Shown: positions 47,101 to 58,900 of the stretch, piece by piece
How the letters are laid out: every line of letters starts with the position of its first letter
Numbering within the stretch: the first letter of the stretch is position 1
From: Monocercomonoides exilis
Lineage: Eukaryota; Preaxostyla; Oxymonadida; Polymastigidae
NCBI GenBank assembly: GCA_001643675.2
Contig: LSRY02000056.1
Coordinates: forward strand, 253,001 to 317,000
Reading direction: 5' to 3'
DNA: 64,000 nucleotides
Program-made: the position numbers and the translations under genes
The notes under the pieces: model-generated
What the model saw: the letters and a program-made list of their open reading frames with translations, nothing else
Databases searched by the model: none
Told to the model about the DNA's origin: nothing

Positions 47101-48878
47101 TCTCCTTCCTCCACACTCACCGACCTCCTCTCTCTTCTCTTCTTTTTTCCCCTCCTTTCTGAACAGTCAAAACTCCGACTTCTGCTTCGACTTCGACTTC
47201 TGCTTCGGTTTCTGCTTTTGCTCCGATAAATCTCTTTCTTCTGCCTCTGCTCTTTTGCATAGCTCGAGCTTTTTGATCTCTCCCAGCTTCTGCTCTTATT
47301 CCTCCTCTTTTTGTTTGTTTCTCTCTCATTCCTGAATCTTCCTCCAGATGCACTAAATTCCTCTGTCCTTTTATCAATCTTCCAACGCACCACATCTCCT
47401 TTCCTTTTTTTCCCTGCCTCTCTTTCAGCTGCCTCTTCCATCGGCTGGCTCATCCGCACTGCCATCATCTCAGCTTCTTCTGCAATTTTGTCCTTCTTCA
47501 TGTTTTTTGACAGGTCAAACATGTCAAAATTGTCTCCCATTTTCAGCTTCACTCGCTTTCTTGGCTTGGAATACTGCATATTCCTCTGCGACGATGCAAA
47601 AGACGGACGTTCCGAAGACAAAGAAGGAGAAGAAGAATGATAACGCTGTTGCTTGCGAGGCAAGCGATTCATTTCTTTCTTCTTAAATGAATGAGATGCA
47701 GATTCTGTGTGTTGTTCAAAGTTTTTGCGAGAATATTTCGGCTGTTTCATTTTTGTATGTTCTTTTAAATTCTCCTGTGTGGATGACTGCCCTGTGTAGC
47801 GTGTTTCCATCATGTTTGACTGCATCAGAAGCTGTCTGCGAAGAGGCACTGTGCGGAGAGAAGGTATCGACCAGTCATAAATCGAGTCAAATTCGAACCC
47901 TTCTCTGACGAAGAGATCGCGGAAGAGCGAGTGCAAATGAGCATAATCGGGCTTTGCATCAAAGCGGAGATCTATTATTTGACATGAGATGAAGGTGAAC
48001 AAATGAAAGAAAGTGATTTGAAATGTGTGAAATATTAAAAATTTATTCAAAACAAAGAATTTTACAAAATCTTGAATACCTCTGATGTATTGGAGATATG
48101 TGCAAAACTCAGAAGGAAGGCCTTTGCACAATGTTTCAAGCGGTATTCCCATTTTCATGTCACCTATTTTGACATGGCGTTCTGAACGTGTCCTCCCCTT
48201 AACTCCCATCCATGGAAGCTCTCCTGTCAAAAAATATACAAACATATATCCAAGTGATTCTAAGTCATCTCGTCGTCCCTGTTCAATTCCAATGTGGGTA
48301 TTTACACTCGCATATCTAACAGTTCCAACAATTCCTTTAAGTTCCCGATACGGAATGTGCTGGTGAGTCCTGGCGTCTCGATATCTCTTTGCCAGTCCAA
48401 GATCAATCATATAAATAATGTGCTCATGATTATCATGCCCTATCAAGAAGTTATCCGGTTTTATATCTCTATGAAGAAAGTCATTTGAGTGAAGAGTTTC
48501 AACTCGTGACAACAGCTGCTCTGCAAGCATTAATGTTGTTTTCAAAGTAAACTTCCTGCCACATTTAGTAAATACTTCTTCCAGGCTATGACCAAGTAAT
48601 TCCATAATCATTATATTATATTCTCCTTCTTGTCCATACCACATGACACGAGGTATTCCAGTAGCTCCTTGAAGAGCACGATAAACAGTAAACTCGGTGT
48701 ATAATTGTCCATGCTTGTTTTTTGCTTTCTCTATCTTTGCAGCAACTTCTTCACCACTTGTTATAGATATTCCTTTAAATATTTGTCCAAAAGCTCCTGA
48801 CCCTACTTTACGATGGATGAAAATGCGATATGCTTTGAATACAATCCAATCTTCACCTTTATTGGCTGCATCTTGCAT
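40929..48878 (-). CDS. casein kinase 1 family Ser/Thr kinase with giant low-complexity tail
   Basis: Protein kinase of the CK1 family. Exons are 48878..48080, 47971..45020 and 44866..40929 with introns of 108 and 153 nt (both phase 1), 2562 aa versus 300-500 normally. The N-terminal domain (about 1-290) has VGSGAFGQIFKG, the ATP Lys in VAAKIE, HRDIKPDNFLIG, DLGLAKRY (DFG reads DLG, common in CK1), the CK1 hallmark GTVRYASVNTHIGIEQGRRDD, and YIRDLRFDAKPDYAHLH after splicing. Then follow RS/KE-rich stretches (about 380-950) and poly-Ser-rich sequence to the end. The first in-frame ATG is at 48878. Exon 3, which could be taken for a separate gene, joins in frame through GTTTGT..TTTCAG. The long tail may act as a scaffold; that is inference. 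Confidence 0.9.
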
Positions 48879-49072
48879 TTTTGCCAAAGCAGCAATTTTT
48901 CAATACTTTTAATATAAAAACAGCTGCAATTAACTCGCCTACACCTCAGAAAATTAAAGAATTAAAACTCCTTTTGATCAATTACCATTTTTATTTATCA
49001 AAATTTTGTATTTATTTTTGTCAGTTAAATTTCACTATATATTGAATTAACAACGAGAAATAAATTCGAAAT
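48879..49072. promoter_or_regulatory. divergent promoter between CK1 and CEP164-like genes
   Basis: 194 bp of AT-rich DNA separate the two divergent start codons. No specific motif is recognised. Confidence 0.4.
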
Positions 49073-52000
49073 ATGGATTTACAACTTTCAGAAGAGGAAC
49101 AAGATAGAAAAGGTTATATCAAAAAGAATTATTTAGTCAATGCTGTTGATATCATATTTTCTTTTATGGATATTACGATTGGCAGGTGTACTGGAATATG
49201 CCGAATACATAGGAATAAAATCCGTAGATCCAGATCTTTATTGGATTGTTGATGAAGGATTTCATGCGCCATTGCCAGATGGATGGTCTGAAGAGTTTGA
49301 AAAAATCTAAAAAAAATTAAATTTATATTTTTTCACTAATAAATACGTTTTATTGTTAGAGAAACAGAAGCTCATGTTGCGTATTATTTTAACGTCAAAA
49401 CAGGAGAAAGTTCTTGGGATCATCCCCTCGACAATTACTATAGAACATTATATCAAACCAAGCTTAATGAAAAAATGGCAAATTCTTCATCAAATTTACA
49501 GTTTCATCTTTCAAGCAACAAGGAAGTGAATCCAAATCAAACGCCTACCCACAATTCATTCGAAAACGATCAAGATGACTTTTCTTCATCTGATGAAAGA
49601 AGTTTATCACCAAAAGCATCTGAGGATTCTTTGTTTAATAATTCGACAAAATCTCAAGAAAATTCAAAAGAACCTGATTTGCTGGGCGAAAAACAAAAAG
49701 ATATTGCATCTCAGGATCCTTCAATTAATTCTAACTCTTATGAGTCAGATAAGATTTTGGAAGATAGTTTGAGGCAGAAATTTGAAGAAACTTATGTTGA
49801 CTTCATTAGTAATAGCGCAAATGACATTTCAGATAAAAAAGACATAATGGAGACCGACCTTGAAAACGAAGAATTGAGAAGTGTTTATGAAAAAAGAATT
49901 GATAAAAATGTTGAACGACTTTCAATTGGAGAAAAGGAAAGCAAAAGTGACAAGATTGAATTGAAAGACGAAGATATTGAAAAAAACAAGGGGGTTATCT
50001 CAGAAAAACAACTAACAACTTTGCAGCAATATGAAAAAAAAGCAGATCTGCAAAAAGACGATGAAGAACCTGAGGAGATAGAAGAAATTTCGAAAAAATA
50101 CGAAGATTTCGGAAAGCTTATGAAGGAAAGTGAAGATGAACAAAAGACAAAAGAAAAGGAAGAAACTCAGAAAACGAAAGCAAAGGGAAATGAAATAAGC
50201 CATGAAGACTTCCGAAATACAGAGAAAGAAGATGATTCTGAAGAAATGGAGGAACCTACAAGTGAAACAAAAAGAGCACAATTTGAGAAGGAATTAGAAG
50301 AGCAACAAGAAATGCTCGAGGAATTGCATCGGAGCTGCAGAAGAGCACAAGCAGAGCTTGATGAGCACAAAAAAGAAATAGGAGAATTGAAAGAGGAGAA
50401 AACAGCTGTTGAAATGGATTTGAAGGCAAAAGAAAGAAAAGTTGATGAAATGAATGTTCGTATGAAAGAATTGGCTGCTCAAGAACAGCTTTTTCTGCAA
50501 CAGCAAAAAGAGAGGGAACGAGAAAAAGAAGAAGAGAGTCACAATGACAAAGTTATGAATACAACCAAAAAAGCTGTTGAGAAACAAGAAGAAGAATTGA
50601 ATCAAATGAGGCAAGAAATTGAGAGCAAAAGAAGACAACTGGAAGAAGAGATGGAACAGTTTGAAACAGAAAAGGAAAAATTATCATTAGAAAAGGAAAA
50701 TTTACAAAGAGAGATCAAAAGACTGGAGGAAGAATGTGCAAGAATGAAAGAAGAATCGACAAAGGAAATAAATGAAGAAATAAAACAGCTGAGTACAGAG
50801 AAAGAGGAAATGGAAGAAGAAAAGAAGAAAATAAAAGATGAAATCAAAAAATTGGGTGAACAATTGGAATTTTTAACTGTTGAATTCAGACAAAAGCAAA
50901 CAGATGTAAAGAAAGAGGAAAGCATTTTGAAGAATTTCAAAGAAGAAATAGCAGAAAGAAGAAAAGAACTGAATCGGATTGAAAAAGAATGTAATGAAAA
51001 GCAACAAGCAGCAGATTCTGTTCAAAGGAGATATGACGAATTGAATGAAGAAATCAAACAAAAAGAGGAAGAAAACGAAGAAGTCGCAAAATTGACAAAA
51101 CAAAAGAGGGAAATGAAGCAACAAATTGAATCACTCCAGCAAACAATTGAAGAACTGGAAGTGGCAATAAAAGATAAGAATGCTGACAAAGAAAAAGCGG
51201 AAGAAGAAACAAAAACAATTTTCGACAAAAACGAAAAAGCAGAAAAAATGTGGAAAGATCGTCTGAAGCAATCAGAAGCAGAACAAGAAGAGCTGAAAAA
51301 GGATTTGGAGAGATTAACTTTGAAAGTGCAAGAAGAAGAAGAGGAAGAGGAGAGAACGAAAGCAGAAGTTGAACAGCTGCGAGGGAAAAAGGGTAAGTTA
51401 GAGGAAGCAGTGAAACAACTCAAAGAAGAAGAAGAAGAAATCAGAAGAAGAATCAAAGAAGAAGAAACGAAATTGGAAGAATTAGAAGAATTTCAAAAAG
51501 CCAAAAAATCTGAAATATCAGAAGAGAATGATGAAATTCAGCATAAATCCCAACAAGCAAAAAGAAAGCAAACGAAGAGCAAACAACTTAAAAGCCCTGC
51601 TCAAAGAAAATCCAAATCCAACACTGATTTTGATGAAAACAGCGAGTCAGTTGAAGATAAAGAGACTTCTGGCCCATCAGCAGTTATGCCATTGACAAGT
51701 TCTTCTCGATCGTCCTCTGCTCATTCACATCATTCGCCTCGCTCCTCTTCTTCTCCTTCTTCTCCTTCTTCTCCATCTTCTCCATCTTCTTGTTCCTTAT
51801 CTGATTCTTTGTCACCAGCACACACTCGCCGAAGGCACAGCTACTCTCATCAACAGCATCACAACCAGCATCACAAACATCGACACACACCAATACAGAA
51901 ACGTTCGTCTGAAACAAAAAAGGAAGAGAAAAGAAGAAAGCAAAAATCTCACACTCCATCATCTTCTCGCGAATCTTCGCAACACCAGCACTTTTCTCTC

Positions 52001-53620
52001 ACCCAAACTATGCCATCGCTTCATCAGTCAAATTTCTCTTCTTCCACTTCTTCTAATTCCACCACCTCCTCTTCTTCATCATTGATTTCTTCGCCATTGC
52101 CCTCCTCGTCTGCAACCGCTCCTGTCTCTTCGCATTCACCACTTCATTATCCCTCTGCATCTCAGCCATCTTCCTCGTCATCTGCTCTTGTTTTGTCTCC
52201 TTCTCTTTCACAGACAGCAACATCACCCATGCAAGCACTTCAACCTCAGACTGCCCTCCTTTCCTCTCCTCAACAAACAGCATATCCTCAACAATCTCCA
52301 CCGGTTGCAAACATTCAAGATCTCCTCTCATCTCGCCAGATCATTCCATTTATCCCTGTCACTTCACCATCTTACACAGCATCTCCTTTTCCTTCGCCTT
52401 TCCCTTTTTCTTCTGCCAGCACTCCACATCAGCCACTCACTTCATTTACTTCTACTCAATCACCATCTTTGCCTGTTTCTTCTACCTCTTCTTCTTCCTC
52501 TTTATCATCATCATCATCACCTCTTTCTTCTTCCTCTTCTTCCTCATCTTCTGTAACTCCTTCAGCAGCTTCGTCTTCGTCTTCGTCTTCCCACAATTCA
52601 CAACACGAAGCAACTCCATTTGCTGCTCTTTTCAAAGAAGCGAGTGAGATTGAAGAAGTCGAGTCGTCACTTGCAGAAGAGCGCCGCAGGATACGCCGAT
52701 GGAGAAGCGATCTTCTGAAACAGCGTTTTGAATGGAGGAAGAAAAAGAACGAGTCGAAGAAAGAGGCAAACAGCGAGGCCCGAATGGAGCTGGATGAAGA
52801 GAAGAAAGTGCTGGAGCAGGATGCTTCTCTTCTGAACGAGGCAATCCATCGCTTGGAGCAGACGCAGGCGCTGCTGTCCACACGAAGGCAGCAGCTGAGC
52901 CATTCCGTCGCTCTTCTGCAGGGAATGCACATCACACTTCCAGAGGCACTTGTGGAGATCAGAGCAAAAGAGGAAGCAAAAGCAGAAGCAAAAGCAGCGA
53001 AAAGAGCGCAGATAAAGAGCGATAGGAACGAGAAATGCAATGAACAAGAAGATTATCCACGGAGTGGGTCAACATCTCGCACTAAATCCCTATCTTCAAC
53101 AGCTGAGGCACATTCAACAAGGCAAAAAGGAACAAGAGACAGACGAAGCAGCCTTTCTGTTTCATCTAAACGAGGAGCATCCACGTCTCCATTGCCGTCT
53201 CTGAGATCCACTTCTTCAAGTACTGATTATCCAAAAAGCAAGAGCCAAAACCAAAACAAAAGCAGAAGTAAAGAATCAACAGACGAGCAGATTTCACAGC
53301 TTGTTCAAACACTCAATGCGAAAATCGATGCTCTTATGAGCAAAGCTTCAACTACCCCAAATTCTGCTTTGCAGCACGCGACAACAACAAAACGAGGGAA
53401 ATCTTCGAATAAACGCGAACAACGGAGCAAACGGAGTGCTTCTCCGATTCATTCACTTGAGCGTCAAATGTCTGAAATCAAAAAAGCATCGCATGCAGTT
53501 CAGAAGCTTAGACAGCAGAGTAAATTGCTCCAGCAGCAGCAAGAAGAACAGCAAGACATATTGATGATGATGATGACTGCTAGAGAAGAACCATTGAGAA
53601 GGAATGATCTTTTGTCCTAA
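49073..53620 (+). CDS. CEP164-like WW-domain coiled-coil protein
   Basis: Likely homologue of CEP164, the distal-appendage protein of basal bodies needed for cilium/flagellum assembly. Exons are 49073..49112, 49186..49294 and 49360..53620 (introns 73 and 65 nt), 1469 aa. The spliced N-terminus matches the CEP164 block: GVLEYAEYIGI..DPDLYWIVDEG, APLPDGW (W47), VAYYFNVKTGESSWDHP (W69), then DNYYR. Residues about 50-350 are acidic. A long heptad-rich coiled coil covers about 353-773, then Ser/His-rich sequence (826-1136), then a second coiled coil (about 1140-1267: EEVESSLAEERRRIRRW). The first two exons code only 49 residues and hold half the WW module, so naive ORF calls miss the identity. It is adjacent to another WW-domain gene. 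Confidence 0.83.
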
Positions 53621-53887
53621 CAGCAGCTAGCATATGCATTTGATTATTCCGTTTTTTTATCTAAAATTTTTTATTTCTTTAAAAAAAAAATTATCAGTTT
53701 TTATTTCAAATGCAGTTGTGTTGATGCGACTTATAGACATTCTTTGAGAGAAATTTATACCATTAATTTAATAAAAAAAGAAATTGCTTTGCGATTAGTT
53801 GATATTGTTAAAAGAATATCAATAAACAGATTTCTAACATAAACTTGAATTATTGGGAAAGATCAATTTATAAGTTAATAGATCGAA

Positions 53888-55079
53888 ATGTCTGAAAATA
53901 GACCACTTCCAGAAGGTATTTAAAAAATATTTGAAACGTAAGCTATCTGTTATTTGAATTTTTTTGTTTGGAAACGCGCAGGCTGGTTTTCAAGTGTTGA
54001 TCCCTCATCAGGTTTGATCCTTTCACCATTGTAATGCATATCATTTTTTCTAAATATTTGTAACATGTTTCATGATTAGGGCAAACATATTATTATCAAG
54101 GTTTGCAAACAAAAATTGTTAATTTCACATTAAAAGGAACTTGTCAATTGTTTGTCAGATGGAGGAGAGCCCCAATGGAATTTTCCTGGGGATCCAGCTC
54201 CTGAGGAAGCTGCAAACGTTGGTGAACAAGTAACAGAACCGATTGTTCCAGAAGCAAAACAGGAACCGGTTGTGGCTGAACCTGTTCCAGAGGCTGTGGT
54301 TCAAGCTCAACCAATGACTGGTGGATCTGGTGGTTCAGGCGGTAAAGCTGCAACTGGTGGCTTGCTTTCAGTTGCGCTCTTTCCATTTACTGGAATGATT
54401 CCACTCTTAATCTGGATTATTTGTCATGCTGCCCTTGCTCTTATGGAGATAATTTCTGGATTTTGTTCACTTGGACAATATTACCAGATTACAAAACGCG
54501 ATGTTTTACCAGTTGAAAAGAAATCTGGACTCCTTGCTGCGTTTCTCATTGTTGATGGATTTGTAATTGCAATTGATTGCGTTACACATCTTCTTTTAAT
54601 GGTTAAGCCAGCAAAGCGGATGCTAAACAATCCTCCAAGTATTGAGCAACTGAAAATGATTCCATTTGCAAATGGAAATATATTCTTCCCTGGAGAATCA
54701 TCAGAAAAAACGCAATTTATCATTCGAATGATCATAATGTTAGTTATAAGAGTATTTCAATTTATATGGCTAATAGTTGGAACATTTGATGCAACATTAA
54801 GATGCTATTACGTGTGTTGCTGTTAATTTAATTATGCTTGTTCAAATTATTATGTCATTGCTTTATTTGTTAATGCTATGTGTTTGATTTAAACAGATTT
54901 ATTTATATAAAACTATTGGTGGAGAAAAGATACCGTACCAATCACTTTTTGCAAATGGAACAAAAGTATTTGCCGCAGTCGCAATTGCGATAGGATGGTT
55001 TTCTGTTGGGGCACAAGCTTTATATTTGTTAGTTGCACACCAAGTTAAACGTCATTTTGTTTCATCTACCGCGAAGTAA
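53888..55079 (+). CDS. WW domain fused to a four-span membrane protein
   Basis: Five exons: 53888..53915, 53982..54011, 54080..54100, 54159..54811 and 54897..55079 (introns 58-85 nt), 304 aa. The first four exons assemble a WW domain at residues 7-37 (LPEGWFSSVDPSSGQTYYYQ, then PQWNFPGDP) with W11 and W33. An acidic/Pro linker with a Gly-rich stretch leads to four hydrophobic segments at about 97-122, 149-174, 212-238 and 268-294. No known transporter signature was recognised; SCAMP-like tetraspanning proteins are a weak alternative. A cytosolic WW domain could recruit Pro-rich partners to a membrane. The stop is TAA at 55077; a further acidic exon downstream was considered but does not stay in frame. 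Confidence 0.75.
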
Positions 55080-55991
55080 ATTTTTGATTTTTTCTTTTTT
55101 TTATTGAATTATACATAATTAAGCAAAAGATGAAGATGATGTTTTTGATGTTGATATGGAGGATATATTCGTTATTACAGAAAGTCTATATTCCTTATAT
55201 TTTTCTTTTTTCGTTAAAATGTCGTGCCGTACATTCTTTTTTATTTTTACTCTCATTATCTTCAAATGATCCTTTTGATCAATTCTCAAAATTAATTTGC
55301 TTTTCTACACAATCGTCAAATCTTTTTTTGTTTCGCTAAAAGTCTATTCTTTTCACTTTTCACTTGCTTTTAATCATATCATCTCTCTTTGAGGCCGAAG
55401 AGATTTGTTTTGTTATCCGCGTTGGTTGCGATAGTTTGCAGGACTGAAACATTAGAAAAATAACAAAACGAGAAGTTTAAAATAACAAGTTACTGAAAAA
55501 CAGAAATCAAACAAAATTGAATAATAAATGCATAATAAATTAAAAAAGAAATGAAGCTATTAAGCTTCTGAAGAATTGAATTAATAATAATTCATTCCAT
55601 TAAAACGATAAAAATGAAAACACAAAAAGAAAAAAAAAGCAAAAATGACTGATTTGCTTTTCCTTATTCTATTCAAGAGAAACATTTCTTTTTTCAATAA
55701 TTATAAATTTATCTAATAACATTATTATTATTATTATTTTAATATTGTTATTTTTTCATATTATTGTTTACCTTTTTTTTATATAATGGGATGCAACTCA
55801 TTCGTTGCATACGGCTGCTGAAGAATGAGCAATTCATTCTTCATAACTACTCTTTTCTTTTCTTTTCTTTTCTTTTCTTTTCTTTTCTTTTCTTTTCTTT
55901 TCTTTTCTTTTCTTTTCTTTTTTCCCTCACTTCTCCTTTCATTCTTTCACGTTCATTCGTTCATTCGTTCATTTATTCATTCACTCCAATT
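55080..55991. other. intergenic spacer between convergent genes, with microsatellite
   Basis: AT-rich 3' flanks of the WW-membrane gene and the poly(A) polymerase gene. It contains the pentanucleotide array at 55851-55922 and a small GC-richer hairpin near 55388-55409. No gene is supported. Confidence 0.6.
55851..55922. repeat. (TTTTC)n microsatellite
   Basis: About fourteen perfect copies of the 5-bp unit tcttt in a row, 69 bp before the end of the convergent poly(A) polymerase frame. On the minus strand it is a (GAAAA)n purine tract downstream of the stop. Confidence 0.95.
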
Positions 55992-58900
55992 CTAAGCAAC
56001 AGAATATGGAGAAATATACGTGTCTGACACAAGGCCTCTCCTCAGCAGCTGGCGAGTTGTGTGGTTTTCTGTTCTGTTACGTGCTTTGGAATTAGGAGAA
56101 GACGACGGAGATGGAGAGGAAGATGATGAAGAGGAAGGAGAAGGAGAAGGAGAAGAGGAGGAGGAGGAAGAAGAAGAATGAGAAGGTGATTGAGATGCAG
56201 TTGAAGATGAAGCTGAAGAGTCTCCAGATGAAGAAGCAGCAGATGCTGCTGATACTGCTGCTCTGTAAGAAGGAGAATGAGGTATTTTTGAGTGAGGGAA
56301 GAGACGAGGGTGAAGCAGATGTTGAATGGTGTTGTCAATCACAAGTCTGCTCTGCTTGGCAGAACACGAGGAGTTTGCAGGCGAATGGGAAGCAGAAGGC
56401 AAAGAGGAAGAGGAATCAGATGTTGGGGAGATGGACTTGGGGGTGGAAGAAGGAGATGAATGAGAAGAAGAAAGAGAAGAGGAAGAGGAAGAGGAAGAGG
56501 AAGATGATGATGAAGATGACAATGATGATAGAGAACTAGACACCTCAACACTTTTTGGTGTTTTTGGTGCCGTTTCACAAGAAGATGAAGCTGTTCCATT
56601 CGCACTGCCATTCAAATGAGCTGTTTTTGCTGCTCCTTTTTCATTTGCTGAATGAGAAGTAGGATTTCTGTGTTTGTTTGATTCTGCCGAAGACAAAGAA
56701 ATAATTCTTGGTTCGCCTCCGATTTTCGCCAACGGCTTTGAAAGAGGCAGCAGAGGAGAATGAATCGAATGGATTTTGTCGTTTTTCTGTCTGACGGGCT
56801 CTTCTGAAATAGAAGAAGAAGATGAGGAGGAGGGAGAAGAAAGAGAAGAGGAAGAAGGAGAAGAAGATGATGATAAAGGTGATGATGAAGGTGATGAGGG
56901 AGAAGAGGAAAGAAGAGGAGGAGCAGAAGCTGATCCTGCTGCTGCTGTTGTTGTAGTTGTCGTTGTAACTGTTTTGAGAACGACAACTTTTGAAGATCGT
57001 CTTTGCAGTCTGTCATTCGATTTCAGCGATAAAACACGAGAAGAAGAAGACGACGATGATAAAGAAGAAGAAGAAGAAGGTGTTAATGTTGAACTTATAT
57101 TTTCTGTTGAAGTTGAATCAGTTGCATTTTCCATTGAAGATGCCATCATCTTGTTTAAGGGCGTGGCTGATGCTGCATTTGATGTCTGTTCACCAGAAGG
57201 TGTCTTCAAAGGTGTTGAAACAGGAGACATTTCAGCAGCAGCAGCAGAAAAAGAGGAAGACGCTGAATTCAATGAGATTGTTCGCTTAGCAGGTTGTGGT
57301 GTTGTATTTGTACTTATGTTTGTATTTGAATTCATATTTGAATTTGAACTTGAATTCGAATTTGAATTTGAACCAGAAACTGAAGCAGAAGCAACAGAAG
57401 TCAAAGTAGAAATGATTCTCTTCTTTGTGGCTGCTCCATTTTGTGTTGCTTGCGATGTCTTAGCTGAATCTGCAGTGCTGTTTTTAAGAAGAAATCCTGA
57501 TTGCTTTGCTTTCAAACCAGAACTGGTGGTTGATTCATTGGCTGGTTGAGAAATGGATTGCGATGATGATAATGAAGAAGAGGGGGAAGAAGAAGAAGAA
57601 GAAGAAGAACTTGATAAAACAGATACAATTGTTGATTTCGAATTCAAGCTAATGATCCCTTTTCCTGAAACACGCGAAATCTTATGCTTTTCTGTGATTT
57701 CCTTGTTTGCCTCAGAAAAACTCTTTTTTCTGCTGTTCAGTTCATCCACAGATTGAGACTGAGTAACTGTTTTGTTTTGGCTTTCTGCTGAATGAGGGAA
57801 TAATGAGGAGGAGCTTGGAGAATTGTTGTTGGAAGCAGAAGGTGAGTCAAATGAAGAGGAGGAAGAAGAAGATGTTGTTGATATTGTTGATATAACTTTG
57901 GAATTCGTATTTGCAGTTGCAGTTGATGGCGATGAAGACAGCTTGATTGTGGAAGCATTTGGCGAGCTAGCCATCTTTGAGATGGAATGACTCGAATGAG
58001 AGGAAGATGAAGATGAAGAGGAAGGGGAAGAAGAAGAAGAAGGCAGTGGAGAAATAGAAAGTGATGGAGAAAGCGAAGGAGAAGCCGAGGGAGAAAGCGA
58101 AAATGCCGAAAACGACGCGTTTCTGTCTAATTTTGCAGGCAATTTGATTGTCTGGTGCAAACCAGGTGAAATCGGCAGCAGAGGCTCTTTGTTTGCGGGC
58201 AATATTCTCTGCTCAACTGCATTTGTTGTCTTTTCGTGGCTTCCATTGCGACTTTCGTTGTTGTTGCCTTTCTTCCCTTCCTTTCGGCTGTCTCGATCAG
58301 AACGCTTCTTTGAATCGGTTTCTTTCTCTTTCTCTTTCTCTTTTTCCTTCTCCCTTTCCTTTTCCCTCTCTCGTTCTCTTTCTCTTTCTTTTTCTCTTTC
58401 TCTTTCCTTCTCTTTTTCTCCTCGTTTTTGTTCTTTCTCTTTCTCCTTTGTTTTTTCTTTCTCTTTCTCTTTCTCTCTCACTTTTCCTCTTTCTCTTTCT
58501 CTTTCTCTTTCCCTCTCTCGTTCCTTCTCCTTCTCCTTCTCCTTCTCTCTTTGCCTTTCCTTCTCCTTCTCCTTTTCTTTCCTCTTCTCCTTCTCAGCCT
58601 CCTTTTCTGATTTCTTGTCTTTGCGATGCCAATCTTTGTCTCTTCTTTTGTCTTTCTCCTTCTCCTTCTCTTTCTCTTTTTCCTTCCCCCTTTCTTTCCA
58701 TCTTTTCTCCCTTTCCTTCTCTTTCTCTTTCTCCTTCTCCTTCTCTTCCTTCCCATTCTCTTTACTCGCAACCAACAAACAACCTTCTCCTTCTTTGCTT
58801 CTTCCTCCTTCTCTTTTAGCTCCTTCCTCCTTCTTCCTCTTCTCCTTCTGCACTAACCCTGTTTCTCCTTGTTCTGCTGCCCCTTCTTTTGCTGCCTGAA

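Noticed and set aside
49475-49480. Start of the coiled-coil gene at 49475
   Set aside because: The frame is open upstream, and two further exons add a CEP164-like WW module from ATG 49073.
55122-55180. Extra acidic C-terminal exon for the WW-membrane protein
   Set aside because: A donor at 55076 exists, but every nearby acceptor leads to an immediate stop, so TAA at 55077 is kept.
58320-58740. Tandem-repeat or CRISPR-like array
   Set aside because: The repetition is KE/KEKE-coding sequence with irregular units and no spacers.
58144-58899. Plus-strand Ser/Phe-rich ORF of 251 codons
   Set aside because: It is the antisense shadow of the KEKE-rich part of the poly(A) polymerase tail; similar shadows occur opposite every low-complexity exon.
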